37,166 nt of DNA from a virus. Where the stretch lies: positions 1 through 37,166 of IMG/VR virus record IMGVR_UViG_3300033146_002002. One strand, 5' to 3'. This document shows positions 7,927-14,028 of this stretch, piece by piece. Made by a program: the position numbers and the translations under genes. Each line of letters starts with the position of its first letter. Position 1 is the first letter of the stretch. The notes below the pieces were generated by a model. It saw only the letters and a program-made list of their open reading frames with translations. It made no database searches and was not told the DNA's origin.

Positions 7927-7958
7927 TTTGGTAGTTAATTATTTTATTTTTATATTTG
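7927..7958 (+). promoter_or_regulatory. Early-type promoter
   Basis: TTTGGTAGTT at 7927, 20 nt, TATATTTGCA at 7951. It starts the 7994-9569 operon. Confidence 0.8.
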
Positions 7959-7993
7959 CAATGTAATTAAAAACAATAATTAAATTAAAAACT

Positions 7994-8179
7994 ATGTATG
8001 ACATTTTAGAACACAAAAATTTTAATAAAATTGGAGAATGTAAATTAGATAATATTACATCAAGTATTGAAAAATTGAAAAATAAATCAGTAAAATATTT
8101 TGAATGGTTAGATAGAGAAAATGTTAAATTTTATTTTACTGATTCTACAACCATAGAATTGTTATTCCGTAAAGCATAA
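7994..8179 (+). CDS. Small hypothetical protein
   Basis: 61 aa, first gene after the 7927 promoter and 3 nt before the kinase-like gene. No recognised domain. It is part of the operon with the kinase-like, KH and HAD genes. Confidence 0.65.
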   Translation: MYDILEHKNFNKIGECKLDNITSSIEKLKNKSVKYFEWLDRENVKFYFTDSTTIELLFRKA

Positions 8180-8182
8180 AAT

Positions 8183-8575
8183 ATGAAAATTTTATATATT
8201 TTAAGGTCAACCTCCGGGTCTGGGAAATCAACACTTGCAAAAACATTAAGTGCATTTTACGTTGAAGCTGACATGTTCCATTATGACTCAAACGGGAATT
8301 ATAACTTTGATGTGAAAAATTTAGGTGCAGCCCATAAATGGTGCAAAGACACCGTTGAAAATCACATGAAGGCAGGAGTTGAAAAAGTTGTTGTATCCAA
8401 TACATCAACACGTGAAGCAGATGTTAATGTTTATAGAAAGTTAGCATTGAAATATGGTTATACTCCGTTTGTAATGATAGTTGAAAATTGGCACAATGGT
8501 ACTGATATTCATAATGTACCATTAGTAGTAAAAGACAAACAAAAATCACAAATTTTAAATTCGATAAAATTATGA
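8183..8575 (+). CDS. P-loop polynucleotide kinase-like protein
   Basis: 130 aa. Walker A is STSGSGKST (residues 9-17). VVVSNTSTREADVNVYRKLA matches the DNT-x-T-x-x-E-x-x-Y-x-x-x-A pattern of N4BP2-like/polynucleotide kinase P-loop proteins, followed by the GYTPFVMIVE strand. It is about the size of an isolated kinase domain. The ATGA overlap with the KH-domain gene indicates coupled translation. Given the HAD phosphatase two genes downstream and the RNA ligase at 14404, it may supply the kinase half of a split T4 Pnkp-like RNA repair function; this role is inference. A nucleotide or protein kinase cannot be excluded. Confidence 0.75.
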   Translation: MKILYILRSTSGSGKSTLAKTLSAFYVEADMFHYDSNGNYNFDVKNLGAAHKWCKDTVENHMKAGVEKVVVSNTSTREADVNVYRKLALKYGYTPFVMIVENWHNGTDIHNVPLVVKDKQKSQILNSIKL

Positions 8576-8889
8576 AATTATCAAAATACGATGTAAAACA
8601 AGAATTTTTAAGATATTTTGAAGGTATCTCATTTTCATTTGACCCATATTCAGAACCACCCATAGATGATATTCCCGTATATAAATTTAGTATTACTGGA
8701 TTTGATGTATCATTCCCAATTCAAAAAGGTGCAAATATCAAATCAATATTAATTGAAATTGAATTAGCTAGACCGGGAATGTTAATTGGTAAAGGTGGAA
8801 GAACAATTAATGCACTGACTAAATACTTAACTGAATGGTCAAAAACAACAGTTGAAATTAAATTAATTGAATTTGATATTTGGAAATAA
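8572..8889 (+). CDS. KH-domain RNA-binding protein
   Basis: 105 aa. ARPGMLIGKGGRTINALTKY (66-85) is the GxxG loop and following helix of a type II KH domain, as in ribosomal protein S3 and KhpA; the GKGG loop is at 73-76. The N-terminal 55 residues are unassigned. It overlaps the upstream kinase-like gene by 4 nt and the downstream HAD gene by 1 nt (TAATG). A stand-alone KH protein is unusual in a phage; position suggests it acts on RNA with its neighbours. Confidence 0.75.
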   Translation: MKLSKYDVKQEFLRYFEGISFSFDPYSEPPIDDIPVYKFSITGFDVSFPIQKGANIKSILIEIELARPGMLIGKGGRTINALTKYLTEWSKTTVEIKLIEFDIWK

Positions 8890-9569
8890 TGATAGACCAA
8901 GAAAAATACTTAACTGATATTGATAAAAAATTAGACCACGATACATTAGTAAAACATGGTCTTCATAAAACATTGCTAGTGAGACGTGAGTCAATTCATT
9001 GGAAGCATGTATTTACGGAGGTGTTTATAAGAAAGACAGTTGATATTGGCATTCTTAAAGCAATGCGAATTGACTTGTTAAGATATGTTGAAATAATGAC
9101 AAATAGATTACGGTCGATTTACAAGATTAATCGTGAATATCATTATGAAAATGATACGGATGATATTATCAACACAACAAAGAAAACATTTTTTACTTAT
9201 TTGGATTTATTTAAGAATTGTAAAGATGCAAGATTAATTTTGGATTTTGATGGTGTTATAACAAATAAACATATCCAAAGTATTTGGAACATTCTATTTG
9301 ACAAAATGAATATTATTGTTTGTTCTGCAAATCCGACAGTTTCTAAAGAATGGTTTATTAATCGAAATATTAAAGTTCCTACTATTTATGCAAATAAAGG
9401 AATGAATAAGAAATTGATAAAATTAAGACAATTAGCAGAACGATACCCAATTCTTATTTATGTTGATGATGAATCTAAATATTTAACACCTGCTTGGTTA
9501 CTTGGTATTCATACGTTTACGATTAAAAAATCAGGCGAAATAAAAAATTATTCATTAAATAGTAAATAA
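8889..9569 (+). CDS. HAD-superfamily phosphatase-like protein
   Basis: 226 aa from the ATG at 8889, which overlaps the KH gene stop (TAATG); an in-frame TTG at 8880 is less likely. HAD motif I is LILDFDGVITN (nucleophile D119, acid D121), motif II is IIVCSANPT, a Lys-rich stretch (KGMNKKLIKL) could supply motif III, and motif IV is LIYVDDES (D193-D194). About 110 N-terminal residues are unassigned and largely helical. It could be the 3'-phosphatase partner of the kinase-like protein, since T4 Pnkp joins a P-loop kinase to a HAD phosphatase. Its TAA stop is immediately followed by CGG, giving TAACGG like the array sites downstream. Confidence 0.75.
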   Translation: MIDQEKYLTDIDKKLDHDTLVKHGLHKTLLVRRESIHWKHVFTEVFIRKTVDIGILKAMRIDLLRYVEIMTNRLRSIYKINREYHYENDTDDIINTTKKTFFTYLDLFKNCKDARLILDFDGVITNKHIQSIWNILFDKMNIIVCSANPTVSKEWFINRNIKVPTIYANKGMNKKLIKLRQLAERYPILIYVDDESKYLTPAWLLGIHTFTIKKSGEIKNYSLNSK

Positions 9570-9599
9570 CGGTACAGTACTTAATTAGTGCGTATTAAT
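9564..9599 (+). repeat. Possible degenerate attC-like half-site at the left edge of the array
   Basis: TAACGGTACAGTACTT overlaps the HAD stop codon, like the left arms of the array sites. The right side is only GTGCGTATTAATG with no GTTA core, so at most a remnant is present. Confidence 0.3.
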
Positions 9600-9649
9600 G
9601 AACTAAAATAAATATAAATTAAATAATAAATAATAAATAATAATAAATA

Positions 9650-9826
9650 ATGGGGAATTGGGATAGATTATATAAAGCTTGTAAAGATGCAACAGGTACA
9701 GAAATTGTAGATACGTATGACGCTCATTTGGTAGTTGAAATGTTAGATAGTAGATGCAAAAGTTTAGAATTAGAAAAGAAGCAATTACTATCAGCTTTGA
9801 AGTTGTTTGTTGATAATGAAATATGA
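9650..9826 (+). CDS. Small hypothetical protein (first array segment)
   Basis: 58 aa (MGNWDRLYKACK...), with a Lys/Glu/Leu-rich probable helix in the second half. No recognised family. It overlaps the next ORF by 11 nt. No promoter is visible; the leader is a run of AATAAATAAT repeats. Confidence 0.5.
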   Translation: MGNWDRLYKACKDATGTEIVDTYDAHLVVEMLDSRCKSLELEKKQLLSALKLFVDNEI

Positions 9827-9914
9827 AAATAATGACTGGATTGCTCAAAATGGGGACAAGATATCTGAATATGATTTAAGAATAATATCTTGGTGTTATT
9901 TGGGGACTTTATAA
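9816..9914 (+). CDS. Possible 32-aa peptide before site 1
   Basis: ATG within the end of the preceding ORF, 32 codons (MKYENNDWIAQNGDKISEYD...) to TAA, 5 nt before the first attC-like site. Placement against the site resembles the other cassette ORFs. Confidence 0.4.
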   Translation: MKYENNDWIAQNGDKISEYDLRIISWCYLGTL

Positions 9915-9918
9915 TTGG

Positions 9919-10002
9919 TGATAACGAATATGTGTTTAAATTGTAAAACAATTTAAACAAAACAATAATTTTACATGGCATTATTTAAAAACAATGTTAT
10001 GC
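9919..10002 (+). repeat. attC-like site 1
   Basis: Left end GTGATAACG (AAC at 9923-9925), right end AATGTTATGCGC (GTTATGC at 9996-10002), 84 nt. TGTTTAAAT on the left pairs with ATTTAAAAACA on the right with a bulge. An internal hairpin TGTTTAAATTG/CAATTTAAACA is also present. Confidence 0.7.
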
Positions 10003-10087
10003 GCTTTATTTTCAATAGCTTATAATTTAATTTAAAAATAATTAAAAGATATTTGATTTTTATAGTAGATTATTCAAATATTGTTCT

Positions 10088-10095
10088 TATATTTG
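10088..10095 (+). promoter_or_regulatory. Promoter -7 element inside cassette 2
   Basis: TATATTTGCATC, as in the 5675 promoter. No good TTTG lies at the 20-nt distance. The first ATG downstream is at 10144. Confidence 0.5.
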
Positions 10096-10143
10096 CATCA
10101 GATAACAATAACAATATTTAATAACAATTTAAAAATAAAAATT

Positions 10144-10399
10144 ATGGCAAGCTACTCAGAAAAATTTGAAGAAAATTTATAATGAATTTAAGTTTAGTGT
10201 TCAAGTCGGGGTTGCTCAAAATCCTGAATGTTATATGTTAGAGATTGAGACTCACAAAAGAAGTGAGGTGAATAAATTCATAAAAAAAGCTGAAAAGGAA
10301 TTAATAAACGAAATAATAAAAGGTGTGTATGGTTCTTTTTATGTAACGTGCAAGGTAGGCGAAAAGGTATTGTTTGAAAAGACAATAAGACTAAATTAA
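10144..10399 (+). pseudogene. Cassette 2 gene 1, hypothetical, with a probable 1-nt frameshift after nine codons
   Basis: ATG at 10144 gives MASYSEKFE and then runs into a stop in that frame. From 10166 the next frame continues as KKIYNEFKFSVQVG... for 76 codons to TAA at 10397-10399. Inserting one A at GAAGAAAA would join them as MASYSEKFEKKIYNEF, about 85 aa. Alternatively translation starts at the TTG at 10166 (77 aa). The promoter element at 10088 favours the ATG. There is no recognised domain. Confidence 0.55.
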
Positions 10400-10434
10400 T
10401 AAAAACGAGGCTAAAGTCTCACAATAAAAAAATT

Positions 10435-10596
10435 ATGGAACTAACGGAAAAAGCAAAAGAAGCGGCTCTAAAAATAGTAGAGTTGCAAAAAGAAATTGAT
10501 AATATTATTTTAAAATATTCAAAGCTTGCAGAATATAAAGCAAGCTTAAAAGCTTATGTAAACGTATTTAATTATGAAACAAAAGGGAAGCAATAA
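10435..10596 (+). CDS. Cassette 2 gene 2, small helical protein
   Basis: 53 aa (MELTEKAKEAALKIVELQKE...), with heptad-like Leu/Ile spacing over most of its length, so probably a short coiled coil. It starts after AAAAAAATT like other cassette genes. It overlaps the next ORF by 23 nt. Confidence 0.5.
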   Translation: MELTEKAKEAALKIVELQKEIDNIILKYSKLAEYKASLKAYVNVFNYETKGKQ

Positions 10597-10753
10597 CCAC
10601 GGTGGAGCTCGTAAAGGTGCAGAATGACCTCCACCGTCGCCAACTTATAGACATCAAATTAATACAGATAGTAATAACTGGATTAGATTAAAGCAGACCC
10701 GAACATCTAAGGAAATTAATAAATTGATAAATATATATTTACTTAGTTTATAA
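10574..10753 (+). pseudogene. Cassette 2 gene 3, GGARKGxGR-type small protein with an in-frame TGA
   Basis: MKQKGSNNHGGARKGAE, then TGA at 10625-10627, then an open frame PPPSPTYRHQINTDSNNWI... to TAA at 10751-10753. The GGARKGAGRPP signature is common at the start of small Bacteroidota proteins with a ribbon-helix-helix-like tail; here GAE-stop replaces GAGR. The C-terminal 40 residues resemble the tail of the intact 13843 gene in layout. It ends 6 nt before site 2. Either a nonsense lesion, an error or stop readthrough. Confidence 0.5.
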
Positions 10754-10759
10754 AATTGC

Positions 10760-10839
10760 GTATAACGAATACAGCTATTGAGGTCGTTGAAAAACCATTT
10801 TTCTTGTTTTTTTTAATGACTTCAAAGCTGATGTTAAAC
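10760..10839 (+). repeat. attC-like site 2
   Basis: Left end GCGTATAACG (AAC at 10764-10766), right end GATGTTAAACAC (GTTAAAC at 10833-10839), 80 nt. CAGCTATTGAGGTCGTT pairs imperfectly with AATGACTTCAAAGCTG, leaving unpaired bases as in attC folds. The left end matches the reverse complement of the site 1 right end at 8 of 9 positions. Confidence 0.75.
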
Positions 10840-10889
10840 ACCCAATTTATATGTTGTATAGCATCTTTTGAAAAATAATTGCTTTTAAA

Positions 10890-10921
10890 TTTGCTTTATG
10901 ATACTCAATTGTGTATTTTTG
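10890..10921 (+). promoter_or_regulatory. Bacteroidota-type promoter inside cassette 3
   Basis: TTTG at 10890-10893, 20 nt, TATTTTTG at 10914-10921. No GGTAG extension. Confidence 0.55.
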
Positions 10922-10961
10922 TGTCATAGAAATTAACATTAATCAGTCAATAAATAAAAAC

Positions 10962-11291
10962 ATGAAAAAAGCAGAAGTAGAATTTAGAGCCACTACAATT
11001 ATAATCAAAAATAATATTACAGTATTTTCAAACACTGCGATAGGAAGTTTTAAAGGTAATATTTATTCGATGTTAAACTACTTGGAGAATGTTGGATTAG
11101 ATTTATATTTATCTAAATTATACAACTTGAAAAATACAATTGAATATTTAATTAATGATAATAATTTAAACAATATAACTGTTGATTTTAATAAAAATGA
11201 TTTGTTTGAAGATACACTAAATAAAAAATTATCTTTTCATGTAAAGATTGAAAGGATTACAAAAGTAACCCCTTATTTTAATAAAAAATAA
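10962..11291 (+). CDS. Cassette 3 gene 1, hypothetical protein
   Basis: 109 aa from ATG 10962 (MKKAEVEFRATTII...). An in-frame GTG at 10911 lies inside the promoter and is rejected. No recognised domain; alternating strands and a helical middle. It is monocistronic with the 11310 ORF 18 nt downstream. Confidence 0.6.
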   Translation: MKKAEVEFRATTIIIKNNITVFSNTAIGSFKGNIYSMLNYLENVGLDLYLSKLYNLKNTIEYLINDNNLNNITVDFNKNDLFEDTLNKKLSFHVKIERITKVTPYFNKK

Positions 11292-11309
11292 TAAATAAAT
11301 AAATATATT

Positions 11310-11459
11310 ATGATAGAATTTAGATGCAACTGGATTAAAAATGGAAAAGTTGAAGTCAGCTCAATTTATGAAGCATATAGTTTATGTGATGCTAAGAAAA
11401 AAGCTGATTATTATATGAGATGTAACCCTAATAAATATGATAGATACGAGATATATTAA
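11310..11459 (+). CDS. Cassette 3 gene 2, small hypothetical protein
   Basis: 49 aa (MIEFRCNWIKNGKVEVSSIY...), ending 8 nt before site 3. The final RYEIY and the pattern of Tyr/Arg are unremarkable; no family recognised. The leader is AAATATATT directly before ATG. Confidence 0.5.
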   Translation: MIEFRCNWIKNGKVEVSSIYEAYSLCDAKKKADYYMRCNPNKYDRYEIY

Positions 11460-11467
11460 AAAATTAC

Positions 11468-11534
11468 CTTTAACGGATACGTGTTTGTTTAGTTGGGCTT
11501 TTTCAGCCCAATTAAATCAAAAACAATGTTATGC
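11468..11534 (+). repeat. attC-like site 3
   Basis: Left end ACCTTTAACG (AAC at 11472-11474), right end AATGTTATGCAC (GTTATGC at 11528-11534), 67 nt. The core is a GC-richer hairpin TTGGGC/GCCCAA with an outer imperfect stem TGTTTGTTTAG / AAATCAAAAACA. Its left end fits the site 2 right end only at TTTAAC. Confidence 0.8.
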
Positions 11535-11601
11535 ACTTTGTTGTATTTCATTTGCTTATCAAATTATAATTAAATTATTAACAATCAAAAATACTAAAAC
11601 T

Positions 11602-11910
11602 ATGTTTCAATTTAAAAAAGAAAATCAAGACCCGAGAGCAGAATTTGCTAATGAAGTGTGTCAATTAATGATAAATGACTGTAATGGTGATTTTGAAAAA
11701 GCATCAAAAAAAATAGCAAGATTTAAAGATGTCCATTTCGAGGAAAATGTAAGGAATATTTACGAATTAATTGACAATCAAATTCCATTATTTGCATTAT
11801 ATGATTTGGAATTGAACGGTGCTGCCAATTATGGTTTTTCAGAAGGAGAATACAAATTAGCCATTAAAGACACAAAAGAAGCTTGTGTAGAGTTTTATAA
11901 TTGTGCATAA
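11602..11910 (+). CDS. Cassette 4 gene, hypothetical protein
   Basis: 102 aa from ATG 11602 (MFQFKKENQDPRAEFANEVC...). The open frame extends back to 11437, but that part runs through attC-like site 3, so the upstream start is rejected. Mostly helical, no recognised domain. The TAA stop (11908-11910) lies inside the left end of site 4 (GCATAACG), a packing typical of gene cassettes. Confidence 0.7.
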   Translation: MFQFKKENQDPRAEFANEVCQLMINDCNGDFEKASKKIARFKDVHFEENVRNIYELIDNQIPLFALYDLELNGAANYGFSEGEYKLAIKDTKEACVEFYNCA

Positions 11911-11976
11911 CGGCAACTGCTTTGATTTGGAAATTTTTATTCCCAAAAATTTATAAATACAAAGCAAATGTTAGGG
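11905..11976 (+). repeat. attC-like site 4
   Basis: Left end GTGCATAACG (AAC at 11909-11911), right end AATGTTAGGGGC (GTTAGGG at 11970-11976), 72 nt. GCTTTG pairs with CAAAGC. The left arm TAACGGCAACTGCTTTGA and right arm CAAAGCAAATGTTA are the same as in site 7. The left end is the exact reverse complement of the site 3 right end (9/9). Confidence 0.85.
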
Positions 11977-12034
11977 GCTTTATTCCTATCGTTTGCTGAA
12001 TTATCAAAATACTAATCTTTTAAAAATAAACAAA

Positions 12035-12286
12035 ATGGGTGTAATGTCATGTAGTAGAAAAGGCTGTGAAAATATCATGTGTGATACATATATTGATGGT
12101 GCGGGGTATATTTGTTATGAGTGTAAATCTGAATTTAATTTATACTTACGTCAATTAGATAACGAGGTAAAATATGAAGGTGGGATAAAAAGAGAATTAA
12201 TTAAATTCATGGATACCGAAAAAGATGAGTTTGTTAAAGGTGAGGTAATATCTGTTGATGATTTTTTTAGTAAATATACATCGTAA
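12035..12286 (+). CDS. Cassette 5 gene, small zinc-ribbon-like protein
   Basis: 83 aa from ATG 12035; an upstream in-frame TTG at 11993 lies in the cassette leader. CSRKGCENIMC (residues 5-15) and YICYECKSEF (about 25-34) give CxxxxCxxxxC...CxxC spacing, likely a zinc-binding knuckle. The second half is acidic, ending VDDFFSKYTS. No specific family is recognised; DNA, RNA or protein binding are all possible. Confidence 0.65.
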   Translation: MGVMSCSRKGCENIMCDTYIDGAGYICYECKSEFNLYLRQLDNEVKYEGGIKRELIKFMDTEKDEFVKGEVISVDDFFSKYTS

Positions 12287-12308
12287 AATATTAGGGGTTT
12301 ACTATTGC

Positions 12309-12371
12309 CCTTAACGTGGCACTTGTTTTAGGCGTGCCCGAAAAGGGCACGCCTAAAACAAAGTGTTATGC
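12309..12371 (+). repeat. attC-like site 5 with a strong GC-rich hairpin
   Basis: Left end GCCCTTAACG (AAC at 12313-12315), right end GTGTTATGCTT (GTTATGC at 12365-12371), 63 nt. An 18-bp stem CTTGTTTTAGGCGTGCCC / GGGCACGCCTAAAACAAAG has a GAAAA-type loop and one extra A on the right strand, like the extrahelical base of attC. The left end matches the site 4 right end at 8 of 9. The stem could also act as a transcription terminator. Confidence 0.8.
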
Positions 12372-12416
12372 TTATTCTCTTTATTCATCGAATTATTAAC
12401 AAATAAAATAGAAAAA

Positions 12417-12929
12417 ATGACAACAAAAACAAAACGAGCAATTACTATGTTTCGCAATATTTTACAAGAAATTGATATTTCTGATTTAGTTGTGAATGGA
12501 AATTTAAAAGAAAGCTTCATTGATGCGTTGCACACAAATATTGATAATATTGAAGCTTCTTATGATAAAGAAGTTCAAGAAGTTGAAGTATCTGATATTT
12601 TAGAAGAAGCAGGTTACTCATATTCGTGAATTTCAGACATAATAAATAATGAACCTGAACGAAAAAATGAATTATTATACGCAATTGATAATCAATATTG
12701 CAAACTGAGAGATGCTTATGAAATTCAGAAAAATAAAACAAATAGTATAGACGGAAGTTTACGACATATTGTTTCTTGTTTTTTGCATTTTCATCAAAGC
12801 TTAATTAACAATAAAACTTTGACAGAGGATAAATTAACTTATTCAAAATCAAATGGGGATAATGTTTTAATTCACATCGAAAGTTCAAATCAAATTAAAT
12901 ATACTTACAAACGTGCTGATTTAGATTAA
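12417..12929 (+). pseudogene. Cassette 6 gene, hypothetical protein interrupted by an in-frame TGA
   Basis: From ATG 12417 (MTTKTKRAITMFRNILQEID...) 70 codons lead to TGA at 12627-12629. The same frame then stays open for 99 codons (ISDIINNEPERKNELLYAID... to KRADLD) ending in TAA at 12927-12929, directly before site 6. Without the TGA the protein would be 170 aa. The open frame back to 12363 crosses site 5 and is rejected. TGA may be a TGG mutation, a read error or a readthrough codon. The first part alone is acidic and helical; no domain recognised. Confidence 0.6.
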
Positions 12930-12997
12930 GCATAACGGCATACTTGCTTAAATTGGTTTTGCTTTTCGCAAAACTTGTTTTAAGCAATATGTTAAGT
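12930..12997 (+). repeat. attC-like site 6
   Basis: Left end AAGCATAACG (AAC at 12934-12936), right end ATATGTTAAGTGC (GTTAAGT at 12991-12997), 68 nt. TTGCTTAAA pairs with TTTTAAGCAA and an inner GGTTTTGC pairs with GCAAAACT. The left end is the exact reverse complement of the site 5 right end (9/9). Confidence 0.85.
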
Positions 12998-13059
12998 GCT
13001 TATTTTTCATCACTTAGCATACAAATTAAAACAAATTATTAACTATTAAATATAAAATT

Positions 13060-13392
13060 ATGATGTCCGAAGAAGTTTTTAAAAAATTGTGTAAAGATTT
13101 TAAATTAACAGAAAAAGAAGAAGAGGAATATCGGTATTATGATAATTATAAAACCGTTGAGAGTATTAAAAAAACTGAACTATTCTCCGACGAAGTATTA
13201 GATAGAATTTTCCATGAATATGAAAAATTGGTAAAAGGTAATTTAGATGAACAAAAAACCATTAAATTATTTAAAGAGCAAGGCATGGATATTTCTAAAA
13301 GTAATCAATATTGGTGGGCAGAAACAATATTTAATGAAGTAAATAGACGTGGAGGTTCTGTTCCTGAATATTATTTTACTGCAACTTCTTAA
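13060..13392 (+). CDS. Cassette 7 gene, hypothetical protein
   Basis: 110 aa (or 109 aa from the next ATG). Strongly charged and helical, rich in Glu/Lys (LTEKEEEEYRYYDNY), ending WWAETIFNEVNRRGGSVPEY. No recognised domain. The leader after site 6 (TTATTTTTCAT...TTAACTATTAAATATAAAATT) resembles other cassette leaders. Its stop lies 4 nt before the left end of site 7. Confidence 0.65.
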   Translation: MMSEEVFKKLCKDFKLTEKEEEEYRYYDNYKTVESIKKTELFSDEVLDRIFHEYEKLVKGNLDEQKTIKLFKEQGMDISKSNQYWWAETIFNEVNRRGGSVPEYYFTATS

Positions 13393-13396
13393 TTGC

Positions 13397-13464
13397 ACTT
13401 AACGGCAACTGCTTTGAATATTAAAAACTTTTTTGTTTTTATTATTGCAAAGCAAATGTTATGT
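13397..13464 (+). repeat. attC-like site 7
   Basis: Left end GCACTTAACG (AAC at 13401-13403), right end AATGTTATGTTT (GTTATGT at 13458-13464), 68 nt. TGCTTTG pairs with CAAAGCA. Both arms match site 4. The left end is the exact reverse complement of the site 6 right end (9/9). Confidence 0.85.
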
Positions 13465-13525
13465 TTTTGTTTTTCAATCATATAGCATTATAATTAAAAA
13501 TAATTTCACTTTTTATTAAAATAAG

Positions 13526-13557
13526 TTTGATTATGTGAAACTTTTTTCATATCTTTA
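13526..13557 (+). promoter_or_regulatory. Bacteroidota-type promoter inside cassette 8
   Basis: TTTG at 13526-13529, 20 nt, TATCTTTA at 13550-13557. No GGTAG extension. The start codon is 47 nt downstream. Confidence 0.55.
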
Positions 13558-13604
13558 CGTATAATTAAGAAAGAGACAGTTTCTAACTTACTAAGCTTGA
13601 AATT

Positions 13605-13853
13605 ATGAAAACAACAGATAAAGCGGCATCAAAAAATCTTTATACATTTAGAAAGCAATGTATAAAAGCTATATCGTCGTTATTCGGCTTTGAAATAAAG
13701 CCTGATGAAGAATTTTGGTCAATGGAAAAGGATGGATTATCTTTTTATGAAATATTAAAAAGAGATAACCAATTATTATATAATGATGAATTTATCGCAG
13801 TATCATTTCAATTTGATGCTGAAATATATACTGATAAGACAAATGGAAACTAA
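13605..13853 (+). CDS. Cassette 8 gene 1, hypothetical protein
   Basis: 82 aa. A basic, helical N-terminus (FRKQCIKAISSLFGF) is followed by an acidic stretch. No recognised domain. It overlaps the RHH-like gene by 11 nt, so the pair is co-translated. Such a small pair is compatible with a toxin-antitoxin module, which integron cassettes often carry, but nothing in this sequence shows toxicity. Confidence 0.6.
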   Translation: MKTTDKAASKNLYTFRKQCIKAISSLFGFEIKPDEEFWSMEKDGLSFYEILKRDNQLLYNDEFIAVSFQFDAEIYTDKTNGN

Positions 13854-14028
13854 AAGAGGTGGGAAAAGGAAAGGTTCAGGACGTAAAAAACTGACGAACC
13901 CTAAAAACAAAAAGGTTTCCGTTTCTTTTTCGGAAGCTGAATATTTAGAATTAAAAGCCATTTTCACAGAATATGGCGAACTTTCAAAAGTTATTGCTGA
14001 ACTTGTATACAACGAGTATTTAAGTTAA
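13843..14028 (+). CDS. Cassette 8 gene 2, GGKRKGSGRK-type ribbon-helix-helix-like protein
   Basis: 61 aa from ATG 13843; an in-frame ATG at 13783 would add 20 residues inside the upstream gene and is less likely. N-terminal METKRGGKRKGSGRKK is a basic arm common in small Bacteroidota proteins. KKVSVSFSEAEYLELKAIF (strand plus helix) followed by a second helix ending LVYNEYLS resembles a ribbon-helix-helix DNA-binding domain. The role may be autoregulation of the pair. The TAA stop lies one base before the ACATAAC end of site 8. Confidence 0.6.
   Translation: METKRGGKRKGSGRKKLTNPKNKKVSVSFSEAEYLELKAIFTEYGELSKVIAELVYNEYLS

Noticed and set aside
11437-11601. In-frame extension of the cassette 4 gene upstream to 11437
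   Set aside because: It runs through attC-like site 3 and its translation has no protein-like pattern. ATG 11602 with a usual leader is the better start. The same argument removes 12363-12416.
10574-12929. Genetic code with TGA read as Trp
   Set aside because: TGA is the natural stop of the polymerase-like gene (1977-1979), the tail tube gene (3901-3903) and the kinase-like gene (8573-8575), and TGG is used for Trp throughout.
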